A DNA stretch of 21,250 nt from Pseudomonadota bacterium. GTDB lineage: Bacteria; Pseudomonadota; Alphaproteobacteria; Rhizobiales; Kaistiaceae. A model generated the notes under the pieces. That model saw nothing but the letters and a program-made list of their open reading frames with translations, made no database searches and was not told the DNA's origin. Shown here in pieces: positions 1 through 8,911 of this stretch (within the stretch, counting starts at the first letter, position 1; each line of letters starts with the position of its first letter). The DNA lies in NCBI GenBank assembly GCA_023391905.1, contig JAEWAD010000188.1, positions 1 to 21,250 on the forward strand. The letters are read 5' to 3'. The position numbers and the translations under genes were made by a program.

Positions 1-19
1 ATGTTTCTCTCGACCGGGC

Positions 20-1303
20 CTAGCTCTTGGCGATCGGCTCGGCGTTGCACCAGTCGTAGATGCTGAGCGCCATCACCTTGATCGAGGTCATGTAGTCGTC
101 GATCGAGACATATTCGTCATTGGCGTGCATGACGGCGGTCGAGCCCGGTCCGAAGATCACGGTCGGGGTATGGCCGTATTCGTTCAGGAAGCGCGTGTCC
201 GCCGCGCCCTGCCGGCCGCTGATGACCGGGGTCTTGCCCGTGATCTCGGTATAGGTCCGGCACACGGTCTCGACGATGCCGTGGTCGCGCGGGATCTCGG
301 ACGCCTGCGCGTCATAGCCGACGAAGCGCACGACCGGCGGATGATCCTTCATCCAGGGATCGTTCTTCGCCATCTCGGCGATCTTGTCGACGAGGCTCTG
401 CTTGACGCCCTCGTGGTCCTCGCCCGGCACAGTGCCGATGCTGCCCTTCAGAACGGCGCTCGCCGGGAAGGCGCTCGGATAGTTGCCGGCCTGGAACGAG
501 CCGATGATGCAGGGGAGCGAATCGAGCGCGTTCGGATAGAGCGGATGCTTGACCGTCGCGACGCGGTGATCCTCCAGCTCCTGCACGGCCTTGACGACCT
601 TGTTGCCGAGCTCGATGGCGCTGATGCCCATGTAGCGCTGCTGGATGCCGGCCGGCTTCCCCTGCACGTCGATCTGGAACCAGATGCGGCCGATGCAGGC
701 CGGCTGCACGGCGAGATCGCTGGTCTCGCCCGAGATGCCGGCGTCGGCGGTGTAGCCGCGGATCACCGTGTCGAGCGTGCCGTGGCCGGAGACCTCCTCG
801 TCGATGACGACGTTGATGTAGACGTCGCCCTTCAGGTCGATTCCGGCTTCCTTGAGGTACTGGACCGCGAGGATGTGGCTGGCGACGCCGCTCTTCATGT
901 CGCAGGAGCCGCGGCCATAGATGCGGCCGTCCTTGATCGCCGCCGACCAGGGATTGTCGCTCCAGCCCTCGCCATTGCCGACCGGGATGACGTCGGTGTG
1001 GCCGTTCAGCAGCAGCGAACGGCCGCCGCCGGAACCCTTGCGGGTGGCGACGATGTTCGGCCGGCCCTCATAGCCGCGATCGACGGGACGATAGCCCGGA
1101 TGCTTCTTCAGCTCCTCCCAGTCCGTCTCCCACATGTCGACGTCCAGGCCGATGCCGGTCATGTAGCCGGAGACGAATTCCTGGATCGCGGCCTCGTCGC
1201 CGGTGACGCTCGGAATGGCGACCATGTCCTGCAGGAAGCGGATCGCCTGGTCGCGGTTGGCGTCGATCGCATCGATGATTTTCTGGCGGTTGGGATCGGT
1301 CAT
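20..1303 (-). CDS. M20-family metallohydrolase (ArgE/DapE-type deacylase/amidohydrolase)
   Basis: A 427-residue cytosolic zinc-dependent amidohydrolase of the ArgE/DapE/M20 group, expected to hydrolyse an N-acyl or amide bond. The metal-site motifs are present in order: GHTDV (His102, Asp104), YGRGSCDMKSG (Asp135), the IDEE pair (Glu169/Glu170), Glu193, and a C-terminal GPGS...MHAND (His393). Length is normal for the family. One oddity is that the lid/dimerisation domain reads VQGKPAGIQQRYMGISAI (213-230), where most relatives have an Ala-His pair; the usual conserved His is Gly219. The gene is last in the catabolic block, 93 bp after the LLM oxidoreductase, and a strong stem-loop lies between them. 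The ATG at 1303 has only a weak GGAA ahead of it. Family assignment is firm; the substrate is unknown. Confidence 0.9.
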   Translation of the reverse strand: MTDPNRQKIIDAIDANRDQAIRFLQDMVAIPSVTGDEAAIQEFVSGYMTGIGLDVDMWETDWEELKKHPGYRPVDRGYEGRPNIVATRKGSGGGRSLLLNGHTDVIPVGNGEGWSDNPWSAAIKDGRIYGRGSCDMKSGVASHILAVQYLKEAGIDLKGDVYINVVIDEEVSGHGTLDTVIRGYTADAGISGETSDLAVQPACIGRIWFQIDVQGKPAGIQQRYMGISAIELGNKVVKAVQELEDHRVATVKHPLYPNALDSLPCIIGSFQAGNYPSAFPASAVLKGSIGTVPGEDHEGVKQSLVDKIAEMAKNDPWMKDHPPVVRFVGYDAQASEIPRDHGIVETVCRTYTEITGKTPVISGRQGAADTRFLNEYGHTPTVIFGPGSTAVMHANDEYVSIDDYMTSIKVMALSIYDWCNAEPIAKS

Positions 1304-1346
1304 GAGACGTTCCGGATTGCTTCTGGATGGTGTTTTGGCGGCGAGA

Positions 1347-1383
1347 GGCCGCGCCGCCTCCCCCTCCGGGAGACGGCGCGGCC
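1347..1383 (-). promoter_or_regulatory. Intercistronic stem-loop between LLM oxidoreductase and M20 hydrolase
   Basis: A perfect 10-bp GC arm (1347-1356 with 1374-1383) continues, after one mismatch, into a 5-bp stem (1358-1362 with 1368-1372) and a 5-nt loop. On the minus strand no T-run follows. It could be a partial terminator, an mRNA-stabilising 3' structure or a processing site that lowers expression of the M20 gene. The hairpin is seen; its role is inferred. Confidence 0.5.
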
Positions 1384-1396
1384 CAGGCTCAGTGGC

Positions 1397-2380
1397 TCAG
1401 AGCGCCTTCAGACGGGGGATGATCTCGCGAGCGATCGTCTCGATCTGGTCCGTCTGGTACTTGTAGGGAACGAAGATGATCTTCTGGACGCCGGCGTCGA
1501 TGTGCTCGCGCAGCTGCTCGACGCACTCGTCGACCGAGCCCATGATGGCGCTTTCGCGGGTGCAGTCGCTGTGCTCCGGGAAGTCCCATTCCTTGTTGAG
1601 CCAGTCCATCATGTCGTCGCGCACTGCGTCCTTGGACGGGCCGACCATGATCGGCAGCTGCGAGGCGTTCATGACCTTGGACGGATCCTTGCCGGCTTCC
1701 TTGGCGAAACCGAGCACCTTGTCCCACGACTTCTTGAAGTCCTCGGCGCGGTAGAAATAGGTCAGCCAGCCATCGCCGGTGGTGCCGGCGCGCTTCAGCG
1801 CCGCATCGGCATAGCCGCCGATCAGGATCGGAAGCTGCGGCTGCGCCGGCTTCGGATACATCACCGCCTTCGACAGCTTGTAGTTCAGCTGCACGCCGGT
1901 GGCCTCGTCGTCGATCTTGTAGTCGCCGGTGACGAGGTCCTCGGTCCACAGGCGGCGCATGATCTCGAGGTTCTGGTCCATGATCTTGCCGCGCTTGGTG
2001 AACGGCAGGCTCATGGCGTCGAACTCGCGCTTGTACCAGCCGGCGGCCATGCCCATGACCATGCGGCCGTTCGACAGCTGGTCCATCGACGAGAGCTGCT
2101 TGGCGAGCGCCACCGGGTTGCGCAGCGGCAGCACCAGGATGCCGGTGCCCATCTTGATGCGGGTCGTGCGGGCGGCGATGCCGGTCAGCGCGGTCAGCGA
2201 GTCGATGATCGGGAAGTTCGGGTCGACGCCGAGCAGCATGTGGTCCCAGACCCACACCGAGTCGTAGCCGAGCTCCTCGACGCGGACGCCATAGTCAACC
2301 AGAGCGCGGGCATCGGGCATATTCGGATACGCGACGAAGTTGCGCGCGGCGATGCCGAACGTCTTGGACAGCATAGTCAT
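1397..2380 (-). CDS. LLM-class oxidoreductase, probably F420-dependent
   Basis: A 327-residue single-domain luciferase-like (LLM, bacterial-luciferase TIM-barrel) oxidoreductase. Visible family marks are GYDSVWVWDHM near residues 38-48, a TRIKMGTGILVLPLRNPV strand-turn, a GRMVMGMAAGWYKREFDAM segment followed by KRGKIMDQNLEIMRRLWTED, and LPILIGGYADAALKRAG. This layout is typical of the F420-dependent branch rather than of two-component FMNH2 monooxygenases. Five genes for making and reducing F420 lie just upstream, which supports F420H2 as cofactor. It begins 21 bp after the CoA-transferase B subunit with a good GGGAGG site; ATG 2380 was taken, and ATG 2374 is an alternative. It is the likely redox step of the catabolic block. 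Whether it oxidises, reduces or oxygenates its substrate cannot be told. Confidence 0.88.
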   Translation of the reverse strand: MTMLSKTFGIAARNFVAYPNMPDARALVDYGVRVEELGYDSVWVWDHMLLGVDPNFPIIDSLTALTGIAARTTRIKMGTGILVLPLRNPVALAKQLSSMDQLSNGRMVMGMAAGWYKREFDAMSLPFTKRGKIMDQNLEIMRRLWTEDLVTGDYKIDDEATGVQLNYKLSKAVMYPKPAQPQLPILIGGYADAALKRAGTTGDGWLTYFYRAEDFKKSWDKVLGFAKEAGKDPSKVMNASQLPIMVGPSKDAVRDDMMDWLNKEWDFPEHSDCTRESAIMGSVDECVEQLREHIDAGVQKIIFVPYKYQTDQIETIAREIIPRLKAL

Positions 2381-2401
2381 AGAATTCCTCCCAATGAAAA
2401 A

Positions 2402-3169
2402 TCAGATGAACATCCGCTCAGGGTCGATGGACCGGAGCGTTTCCAGTTCATGCTCGGTCGGCGGCTCGGTGATCGCGATCTGCTCGTCGAAGACGAGGTC
2501 GAAGCCGGTATTGTCCTGCACATTCTCGCGGCTGACGCCGGGATTGAGCGCCAGCACCTTCATGCGGCGGGTCTTCTCGTCGAAGCCGAAGATGGCAAGC
2601 TCGGTGATGACCCGGAACATGCCGCCGGCCGGCAGGCCGCTCTCGGCGCGGCTGGTGCCGCCCCGGATGAAGCCCGGGCTGGTGATGAAGTCGACCTTCT
2701 CGACGAAGCGGCGCTTCTCGTGCTTCATCGCCACGATCATGTTGGTGAGGCTCGAGATGTCGTTGCCGCCGCCGGTTCCCGGGAGGCGCGTCTTCGGCGC
2801 GGCCGGATCGCCGATGAAGGACGAGTTCAGGTTGCCGAACTGGTCGATCTGGGCGCCGCCCATGAAGCCGATGTCGACATAGCCGCGCTGCAGGAGCAGC
2901 AGCACGTCGGCGCTGCCGAGCACCATGTTGGCGCGCTTGGTGCAGCGCTGGTCGTTGGTCGAGGGCGGCAGCTTGCCCGGCTCGACGAAGGCGCCGACGA
3001 CGCCGCCCTCGAACAGGATGGTGAGGCCCGGGCAGCGCAGGCGCTGGGCCAGCGTCGCGGCGAGCAGCGGCGTGCCGACGCCGGCGAAGACGACCTGCCC
3101 GTCCTTCAGCTGCCGGGCGCTGAGGATCGCGAGGATCTCGGCGGCGGTGTAGCGCGTCGTGTCAGTCAT
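2402..3169 (-). CDS. Glutaconate-type CoA-transferase, subunit B
   Basis: A 255-residue beta subunit of a family I CoA-transferase, closely resembling GctB of Acidaminococcus as remembered. The catalytic glutamate is in place: Glu54 in LTILFEGG, the same number as the active-site Glu of GctB. Downstream are FMGGAQIDQFGN, SSFIGD..PKTR, GTGGGND and HEKRRFVEKVDFITSPGF, all hallmarks of this subunit. Presence of the Glu argues for a true CoA-transferase rather than an IpdB-like hydrolase that lacks it. It should form an alpha2beta2 enzyme with the A subunit and move CoA to a carboxylic acid intermediate. The ATG at 3169 overlaps the end of the A subunit gene by 8 bp, so the two are translationally coupled. 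The substrate acid is unknown. Confidence 0.88.
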   Translation of the reverse strand: MTDTTRYTAAEILAILSARQLKDGQVVFAGVGTPLLAATLAQRLRCPGLTILFEGGVVGAFVEPGKLPPSTNDQRCTKRANMVLGSADVLLLLQRGYVDIGFMGGAQIDQFGNLNSSFIGDPAAPKTRLPGTGGGNDISSLTNMIVAMKHEKRRFVEKVDFITSPGFIRGGTSRAESGLPAGGMFRVITELAIFGFDEKTRRMKVLALNPGVSRENVQDNTGFDLVFDEQIAITEPPTEHELETLRSIDPERMFI

Positions 3170-4127
3170 TGTAGATGCTCCGCCCCTTCTGGCTCGCGTC
3201 CAGAACTTCCTCCATGCCGATCAGGGCGAGGTATTCGTTCCAGGATTTCGGCTCGTAGAAGTAGCGCTCGAGATATTCGCGCATGCCCTCGACCGGGTCC
3301 GAATTGACCTTGGCGACATAGGCTTCCATGTGGTTCAGCATCGGCTCGTAGATGCCGAAGCACTCATGCGGCGCCGAGCCGTAGGGAACCTCGACGACGG
3401 CGTCGACGCAGAAGAACGGGATCTTGGTCTGGTCGGGCGCACGGCGGATCTGGTCGTTGGAGACGATCCGCTCCGTCGTCAGGATCACGCGGTTGGCGGC
3501 GAGCGCCAGGTCGATGTCCATGAACTGCAGGCCGTCGATCTGGGCATTGCCATAGGCATCGCAGCGCTGGACGTGGATCAGCGCGACGTCGGGGTTCAGC
3601 GCCGGCACCAGCAGCAGCTTCTCGCCCGTGAACGGGCAGTCGATCTGCTTGGCCTCGGGCCGCTGGTCCATGACGTCGGAGCCGAGCATCGAGCGGATCG
3701 GCAGGAACGGCACGCCCATGCCGCCGGCGCGGAAGCGCATGCCGACGGCCATGTGGCTCCATTCCTCGTAGCGAGCCAGGCCCTGCTCGACGTGGCGGCG
3801 CATGACCTTCGACAGGCCCCAGAGGATGCCCTGCGCAAACCAGCTGGTGATGATGTGGTCGGAGACGCCGGAGCCGAACAGGATGTCGCCATCCGTCGAG
3901 GTGATGGCCCGCGAGCAGGACAGGTTCTTGCGGCGCTGGCGCACCAGCTCCCAGATCATCGCCATCGGCGTGCGCGACATGGTGGAGCCGCCGATACCGA
4001 CCTTCATGCCGTCCTGCACGAAGGAGGCGGCCTCCTCCAAGGTCATGACCTTCTCGCGCAGACTGCGGTCGCGCTGGGACAGATTCTCCCTGAGCCTCTG
4101 ATAGGGCTCTACCTGGGCGTTCAGCAC
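3162..4127 (-). CDS. Glutaconate-type CoA-transferase, subunit A
   Basis: A 321-residue alpha subunit. After an N-terminal leader of about 28 residues it shows VMTLEEAASFVQDGMKVGIG (28-47), LPFLP-like PFLPIRSMLGSD, PALNPDVALIHVQRCDAYGN, DIDLALAANRVILTTERIV and IPFFCVDAVVEVPYGSAPHE. These match GctA of glutaconate CoA-transferase segment for segment. The start is GTG at 4127, behind a TAAGGAGG site 7 nt upstream. A 37-bp gap separates it from the PLP enzyme upstream, and its stop overlaps the B subunit start. Its role is to bind and position CoA and the acid, while the catalytic Glu comes from subunit B. In this block it probably activates a carboxylate released or formed by the neighbouring enzymes (inference). 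Confidence 0.87.
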   Translation of the reverse strand: MLNAQVEPYQRLRENLSQRDRSLREKVMTLEEAASFVQDGMKVGIGGSTMSRTPMAMIWELVRQRRKNLSCSRAITSTDGDILFGSGVSDHIITSWFAQGILWGLSKVMRRHVEQGLARYEEWSHMAVGMRFRAGGMGVPFLPIRSMLGSDVMDQRPEAKQIDCPFTGEKLLLVPALNPDVALIHVQRCDAYGNAQIDGLQFMDIDLALAANRVILTTERIVSNDQIRRAPDQTKIPFFCVDAVVEVPYGSAPHECFGIYEPMLNHMEAYVAKVNSDPVEGMREYLERYFYEPKSWNEYLALIGMEEVLDASQKGRSIYND

Positions 4128-4164
4128 ACGCTCCTCCTTAGGCTGGCGGCAAACGCCGCTTCTG

Positions 4165-5667
<1,503 letters not shown>

Positions 5668-5721
5668 TTCCGAAAGCTCCCGTCCCCGTTTCACCGTCAT
5701 GCCCGACGGTTAAAAGAGGCT

Positions 5722-5742
5722 ATCATACTAATGTTAGTACTA
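5722..5742 (-). promoter_or_regulatory. Predicted promoter -10 with overlapping palindromic operator (site A)
   Basis: The sequence TACTAATGTTAGTA (5726-5739) is a perfect 6-2-6 inverted repeat, preceded by TCA to give TCATACTAA (5723-5731). A second short palindrome TAGTACTA overlaps at 5735-5742. On the minus strand the same bases contain TATGAT (5722-5727), a good -10 for the catabolic block; no good -35 is seen 17 bp upstream, which would fit an activated promoter. The 9-mer recurs at 15333-15341 and an 8/9 match at 11442-11450. Function as a GntR-like operator is inferred. Confidence 0.5.
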
Positions 5743-5760
5743 CTATCCCATGACGTGAAT

Positions 5761-5789
5761 ATTCCACCGCGCGGGAAGCGCGGTGGAAT
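5761..5789 (-). terminator. Strong hairpin after fbiC
   Basis: A perfect 12-bp stem (5761-5772 with 5778-5789) with a 5-nt loop starts 10 bp beyond the fbiC stop. No T-run follows on the minus strand, so it may act as a weak intrinsic terminator or a 3' mRNA-end stabiliser. It marks the end of the F420 block, upstream of the promoter for the catabolic block. Confidence 0.6.
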
Positions 5790-5798
5790 GGCGGCGTT

Positions 5799-8210
5799 TC
5801 AGCCGGCGTAGGCGGGCTGCGGAGCGTCCTGGGCCGGCTGGCAGGCGGCGAAGGACCGCTCCAGCAGGGTTGCAGGCGCATTGCCGTAGAGCGTGGTGCG
5901 CTGGCGCGGCAGGCGACCGGCGGCGCGGATGATCTCTTCCATCCGCTGCGGCGTCATCTCCTGGCCGTGGCTGGCGCCGGCCGAGCGCGAGATGCTCTCG
6001 TCCATCAGCGTGCCGCCGAGGTCGTTGACGCCGGCGTTCAGGCAATGGCGCGCCCCCTCCGGCCCCAGCTTCACCCAGGAGGTCTGGATGTTGGTGATGT
6101 GGGGATGCAGCGCCAGGCGGGCGATGGCGTGCATCAGGACGGTCTCGCGGAAGGTCGGCCCCGGCCGTGACTTGCCCTTCAGATAGATCGGCGCCTCCAT
6201 GTGAACGAAGGGCAGCGGCACGAACTCGGTGAAACCACCCGTCTCGGCCTGCAGGTCGCGGACGCGGATCAGGTGGCGGGCCCAGTGCTCGTAGCGCTCG
6301 ATGTGGCCGAACATGATCGTCGCGGTGGAGCGGAAGCCGAGGCCGTGCGCGGTGCGCATGACGTCGAGCCACTCGTCGGTCTTGACCTTGTCGGCGCAGA
6401 GCAGCGCCCGCACCTCGTCGTCAAGGATCTCGGCCGCCGTTCCGGGCAGCGTGTTGAGCCCCGCCTCCTTCAGCCGCTGCAGGAACTCGCCGACCGGGAC
6501 GCCGAGCGTCTTGGCGCCCTGCGAGACCTCGAGCGGCGAGAAGGCGTGCATGTGCATGTTCGGCACGGCTGATTTCACCGTGGCGCAGAGGTCGAGGTAC
6601 TTCTGGCCGGTATAGGACGGATGGATGCCGCCCTGCATGCAGACTTCGGAGGCGCCGCGCTCGGCCGCCTCGCGCACCCGCTGCGCCACTTCCGCCATCT
6701 CCAGATCATAGGGGCGGCCGCGCAGGTTCTCGCTCATCTTCCCCTTCGAGAAGGCGCAGAACTGGCACTTGTAGTAGCAGACATTGGTGTAGTTGATGTT
6801 GCGCGTGACGACATAGCTGACGATGTCGCCGTTGACGCGGCGGCGGAGATCGTCAGCCGCCTGGCAGACCGCAGTGAAGGCATCGCCACGCGCCCGGAAC
6901 AGCCGCACGATCTCGCTTTCCGACAGCCTCTGCGCGGCCATCGCCTTGTCGAGGATGATCTCGAGGCCGACATCGATCCGCGCCGGCGCACCGGCGGTGA
7001 GCAGGGAAACGTCGCGGGCCGGGAGCGGATCGGCGCGACCGGGGCACCAGCTGTCGGCGCGCGGCCAGCCGTCGCCATCGACCAGGTTGAACAGCGCGGT
7101 GCGGAGCGCCGGATCGACCCAGCGATAGGGCTGGCGAGCGTGCGCCGGATAGATGGCGAGGCGCTCGGTCAGCTCCTTGCCGGCCTCGGCGGTGGCGGCG
7201 GCGAGCTCGCGCACATGCGGCCAGGGCGCCTCGGGATTGACGTGATCCGGCGTCACCGGCGACACGCCGCCCCAGTCGTTGATGCCGGCGGCGACCAGCT
7301 GCGTCAGAGCGCCCGGGCTCAGATTGGGCGGCGCCTGGATGTTCATTTCCGGCTCGAACAGCAGCCGGGCGATGGCGATGGTCCAGAGATGATCTTCCTC
7401 AGACGGCGCCTCGATATCCGCCATCTTGGTGCCGGGCTTCGGCCGGAAGTTCTGGACGATGATTTCCTGAATATGGCCGTGCGCATCGTTCAGCTCGCGC
7501 AGTGCCAGCAGCGAGTCGATGCGCTCCTCGCGCGTCTCGCCGATGCCGATCAGGATGCCCGACGTAAACGGCACGGCGCGCTCGCCGGCGCGGCGGATCG
7601 TGTCGAGGCGCGCCGCCGGCAGCTTGTCCGGCGAGCCGAAATGCGCACCGCCCTTGGCGCAGAGCCGTTCCGACGTGCTCTCGACCATGATGCCCTGCGA
7701 GATCGAGACCCCACGCAGGGCGTCGAGATCGGCGTCGGTCAAGAGGCCCGGATTGGCGTGCGGCAGCAGGCCGGTTTCCTTCAGCACCATTGCCGCCATT
7801 TCGACAAGGTAAGAAATCGTCGTCTCGTGGCCGAGCGCCGCCAGTTCATCGCGGGCCGCCTTGTAGCGAAGCTCCGGCTTGTCGCCGAGGGTGAACAGCG
7901 CCTCCTTGCAGCCGGCCTTCTTGCCGGCCTCGGCGATCGCCAGCACCTCCTCGCGCGTCAGGAAGGCGCGCTCCCCCTTCCGGGGCGGATGGGCGAAGGT
8001 GCAGTAGTGGCAGACATCCCGGCAGAGCTGCGTCAGCGGAATAAAGACTTTCCGCGAATAGGAGACCTGGTCGCCATGCGCGAAATCGCGCCGCTCCGAG
8101 GCGGCGCCGAGCAGGGGCGACAGGTCGTCCATATCGACGAGGCCGAGGGCCTCGTCGCGCGTCAGCCGGCGGTCATGGGCAAAGTCGGCGAGAAGCGTCT
8201 GGATGCTCAT
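5799..8210 (-). CDS. fbiC: 7,8-didemethyl-8-hydroxy-5-deazariboflavin (FO) synthase, CofG-CofH fusion
   Basis: An 803-residue double radical-SAM enzyme that makes FO, the deazaflavin chromophore of F420, from tyrosine and 5-amino-6-ribitylamino-uracil. Two CxxxCxxC cluster sites are visible: Cys63/67/70 (CRDVCHYC, CofG half) and Cys478/482/485 (CYYKCQFC, CofH half). The CofG-then-CofH order is that of actinobacterial FbiC; in archaea the halves are separate genes. The CofG half carries LFTLGDKPE and GILIGIGET; the CofH half carries SEVCMQGGIHP and FRSTATIMFGH. The start at ATG 8210 (MSIQTLL) has AAGGAGG 10 nt upstream and overlaps the cofC stop as ATGA; the longer in-frame ATG at 8291 lies inside cofC and is unlikely. 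It is the last gene of the F420 operon. Confidence 0.95.
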   Translation of the reverse strand: MSIQTLLADFAHDRRLTRDEALGLVDMDDLSPLLGAASERRDFAHGDQVSYSRKVFIPLTQLCRDVCHYCTFAHPPRKGERAFLTREEVLAIAEAGKKAGCKEALFTLGDKPELRYKAARDELAALGHETTISYLVEMAAMVLKETGLLPHANPGLLTDADLDALRGVSISQGIMVESTSERLCAKGGAHFGSPDKLPAARLDTIRRAGERAVPFTSGILIGIGETREERIDSLLALRELNDAHGHIQEIIVQNFRPKPGTKMADIEAPSEEDHLWTIAIARLLFEPEMNIQAPPNLSPGALTQLVAAGINDWGGVSPVTPDHVNPEAPWPHVRELAAATAEAGKELTERLAIYPAHARQPYRWVDPALRTALFNLVDGDGWPRADSWCPGRADPLPARDVSLLTAGAPARIDVGLEIILDKAMAAQRLSESEIVRLFRARGDAFTAVCQAADDLRRRVNGDIVSYVVTRNINYTNVCYYKCQFCAFSKGKMSENLRGRPYDLEMAEVAQRVREAAERGASEVCMQGGIHPSYTGQKYLDLCATVKSAVPNMHMHAFSPLEVSQGAKTLGVPVGEFLQRLKEAGLNTLPGTAAEILDDEVRALLCADKVKTDEWLDVMRTAHGLGFRSTATIMFGHIERYEHWARHLIRVRDLQAETGGFTEFVPLPFVHMEAPIYLKGKSRPGPTFRETVLMHAIARLALHPHITNIQTSWVKLGPEGARHCLNAGVNDLGGTLMDESISRSAGASHGQEMTPQRMEEIIRAAGRLPRQRTTLYGNAPATLLERSFAACQPAQDAPQPAYAG

Positions 8211-8911
8211 GGTGAAACTGCCTCCTTGAAGGAACCGGCGACGGCGGGAACGGGGGAGCCGCGAAGCTGACGGATAAGCGCGCGCGTGCATGACGCGGCG
8301 TTGCTTCCGGCATCGATGAACAGATCGGCCGCAACGTCGATGTCGTGGCCGGCGCCCTCAAGCCGCAGGATCTGCGGCGTGATGCCGAGCGCATGCGCGG
8401 CGGCGACGTGGCGCGCGAAGCTGTCGGGCCCGAAGGCCGGCGGCATCAGCAGCGGCGGCGCGACCGCCAGCATGTTGGTGCCGCCGTCGCGCGTCGCGGG
8501 GACCACGACGATCGGGCTGCGGCGGGTCGCGTCGAGCACGGCCTCGAATTCCGGCACGGTGACGAAGGGGATGTCGCCGGGGACCACCACGGCGCCGGCG
8601 TGATAGCGGTCGTCGAGCCAATGCATGCCGTGCAGCACGGCTTCGTTGAAGCCGGTCTCCGGCGGGTCGGCCAGCACGGCGGCGTCGAACTCGGTCGCCA
8701 GAGCAGCGACCTCGACGTCGCTGGTGACGACGAGGATACCCGCGAGGCCCTCGACCCGGGCCAATGTCCCGAGCACGTCGGACAGCATAGCCCTGGCCAG
8801 CTGCTGGCGATCGGCCGGATCGAGAACATCGGCCAGGCGCGACTTGGCACGATCGAGCCGCTTGACGGGAACCAGCGCCCAGATATCCGGACCAGCCAGG
8901 ATCGGTGTCAT
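8207..8911 (-). CDS. cofC: Phospho-carboxylate guanylyltransferase for F420 biosynthesis (CofC/FbiD)
   Basis: A 234-residue nucleotidyltransferase that joins a small phosphorylated acid (2-phospholactate, phosphoenolpyruvate or 3-phosphoglycerate, depending on lineage) to GMP, making the donor used by CofD. The sequence shows the N-terminal LVPVKRLDRAKSRL (13-26) nucleotide-binding signature, VVVPGDIPF with Asp113 for metal, RDGGTNML (141-148) and FGPDSFARH (160-168). These four motifs in this order are characteristic of CofC. Which acid is used cannot be read off with confidence. Both ends overlap neighbours by ATGA (with cofD upstream and fbiC downstream), so it is translated as part of a tightly coupled operon. 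Confidence 0.93.
   Translation of the reverse strand: MTPILAGPDIWALVPVKRLDRAKSRLADVLDPADRQQLARAMLSDVLGTLARVEGLAGILVVTSDVEVAALATEFDAAVLADPPETGFNEAVLHGMHWLDDRYHAGAVVVPGDIPFVTVPEFEAVLDATRRSPIVVVPATRDGGTNMLAVAPPLLMPPAFGPDSFARHVAAAHALGITPQILRLEGAGHDIDVAADLFIDAGSNAASCTRALIRQLRGSPVPAVAGSFKEAVSP

Noticed and set aside
125..3307. A 1060-codon open frame on the plus strand
   Set aside because: It is antisense to three recognised genes and part of a fourth, is rich in Arg, Asp, Ala and Leu with no domain, and is the usual long shadow frame of GC-rich coding DNA.
6621..8270. A 549-codon plus-strand open frame opposite fbiC
   Set aside because: Same shadow pattern (low complexity, Arg/Ala/Gly/Asp rich), entirely opposite a gene with two intact radical-SAM motifs.
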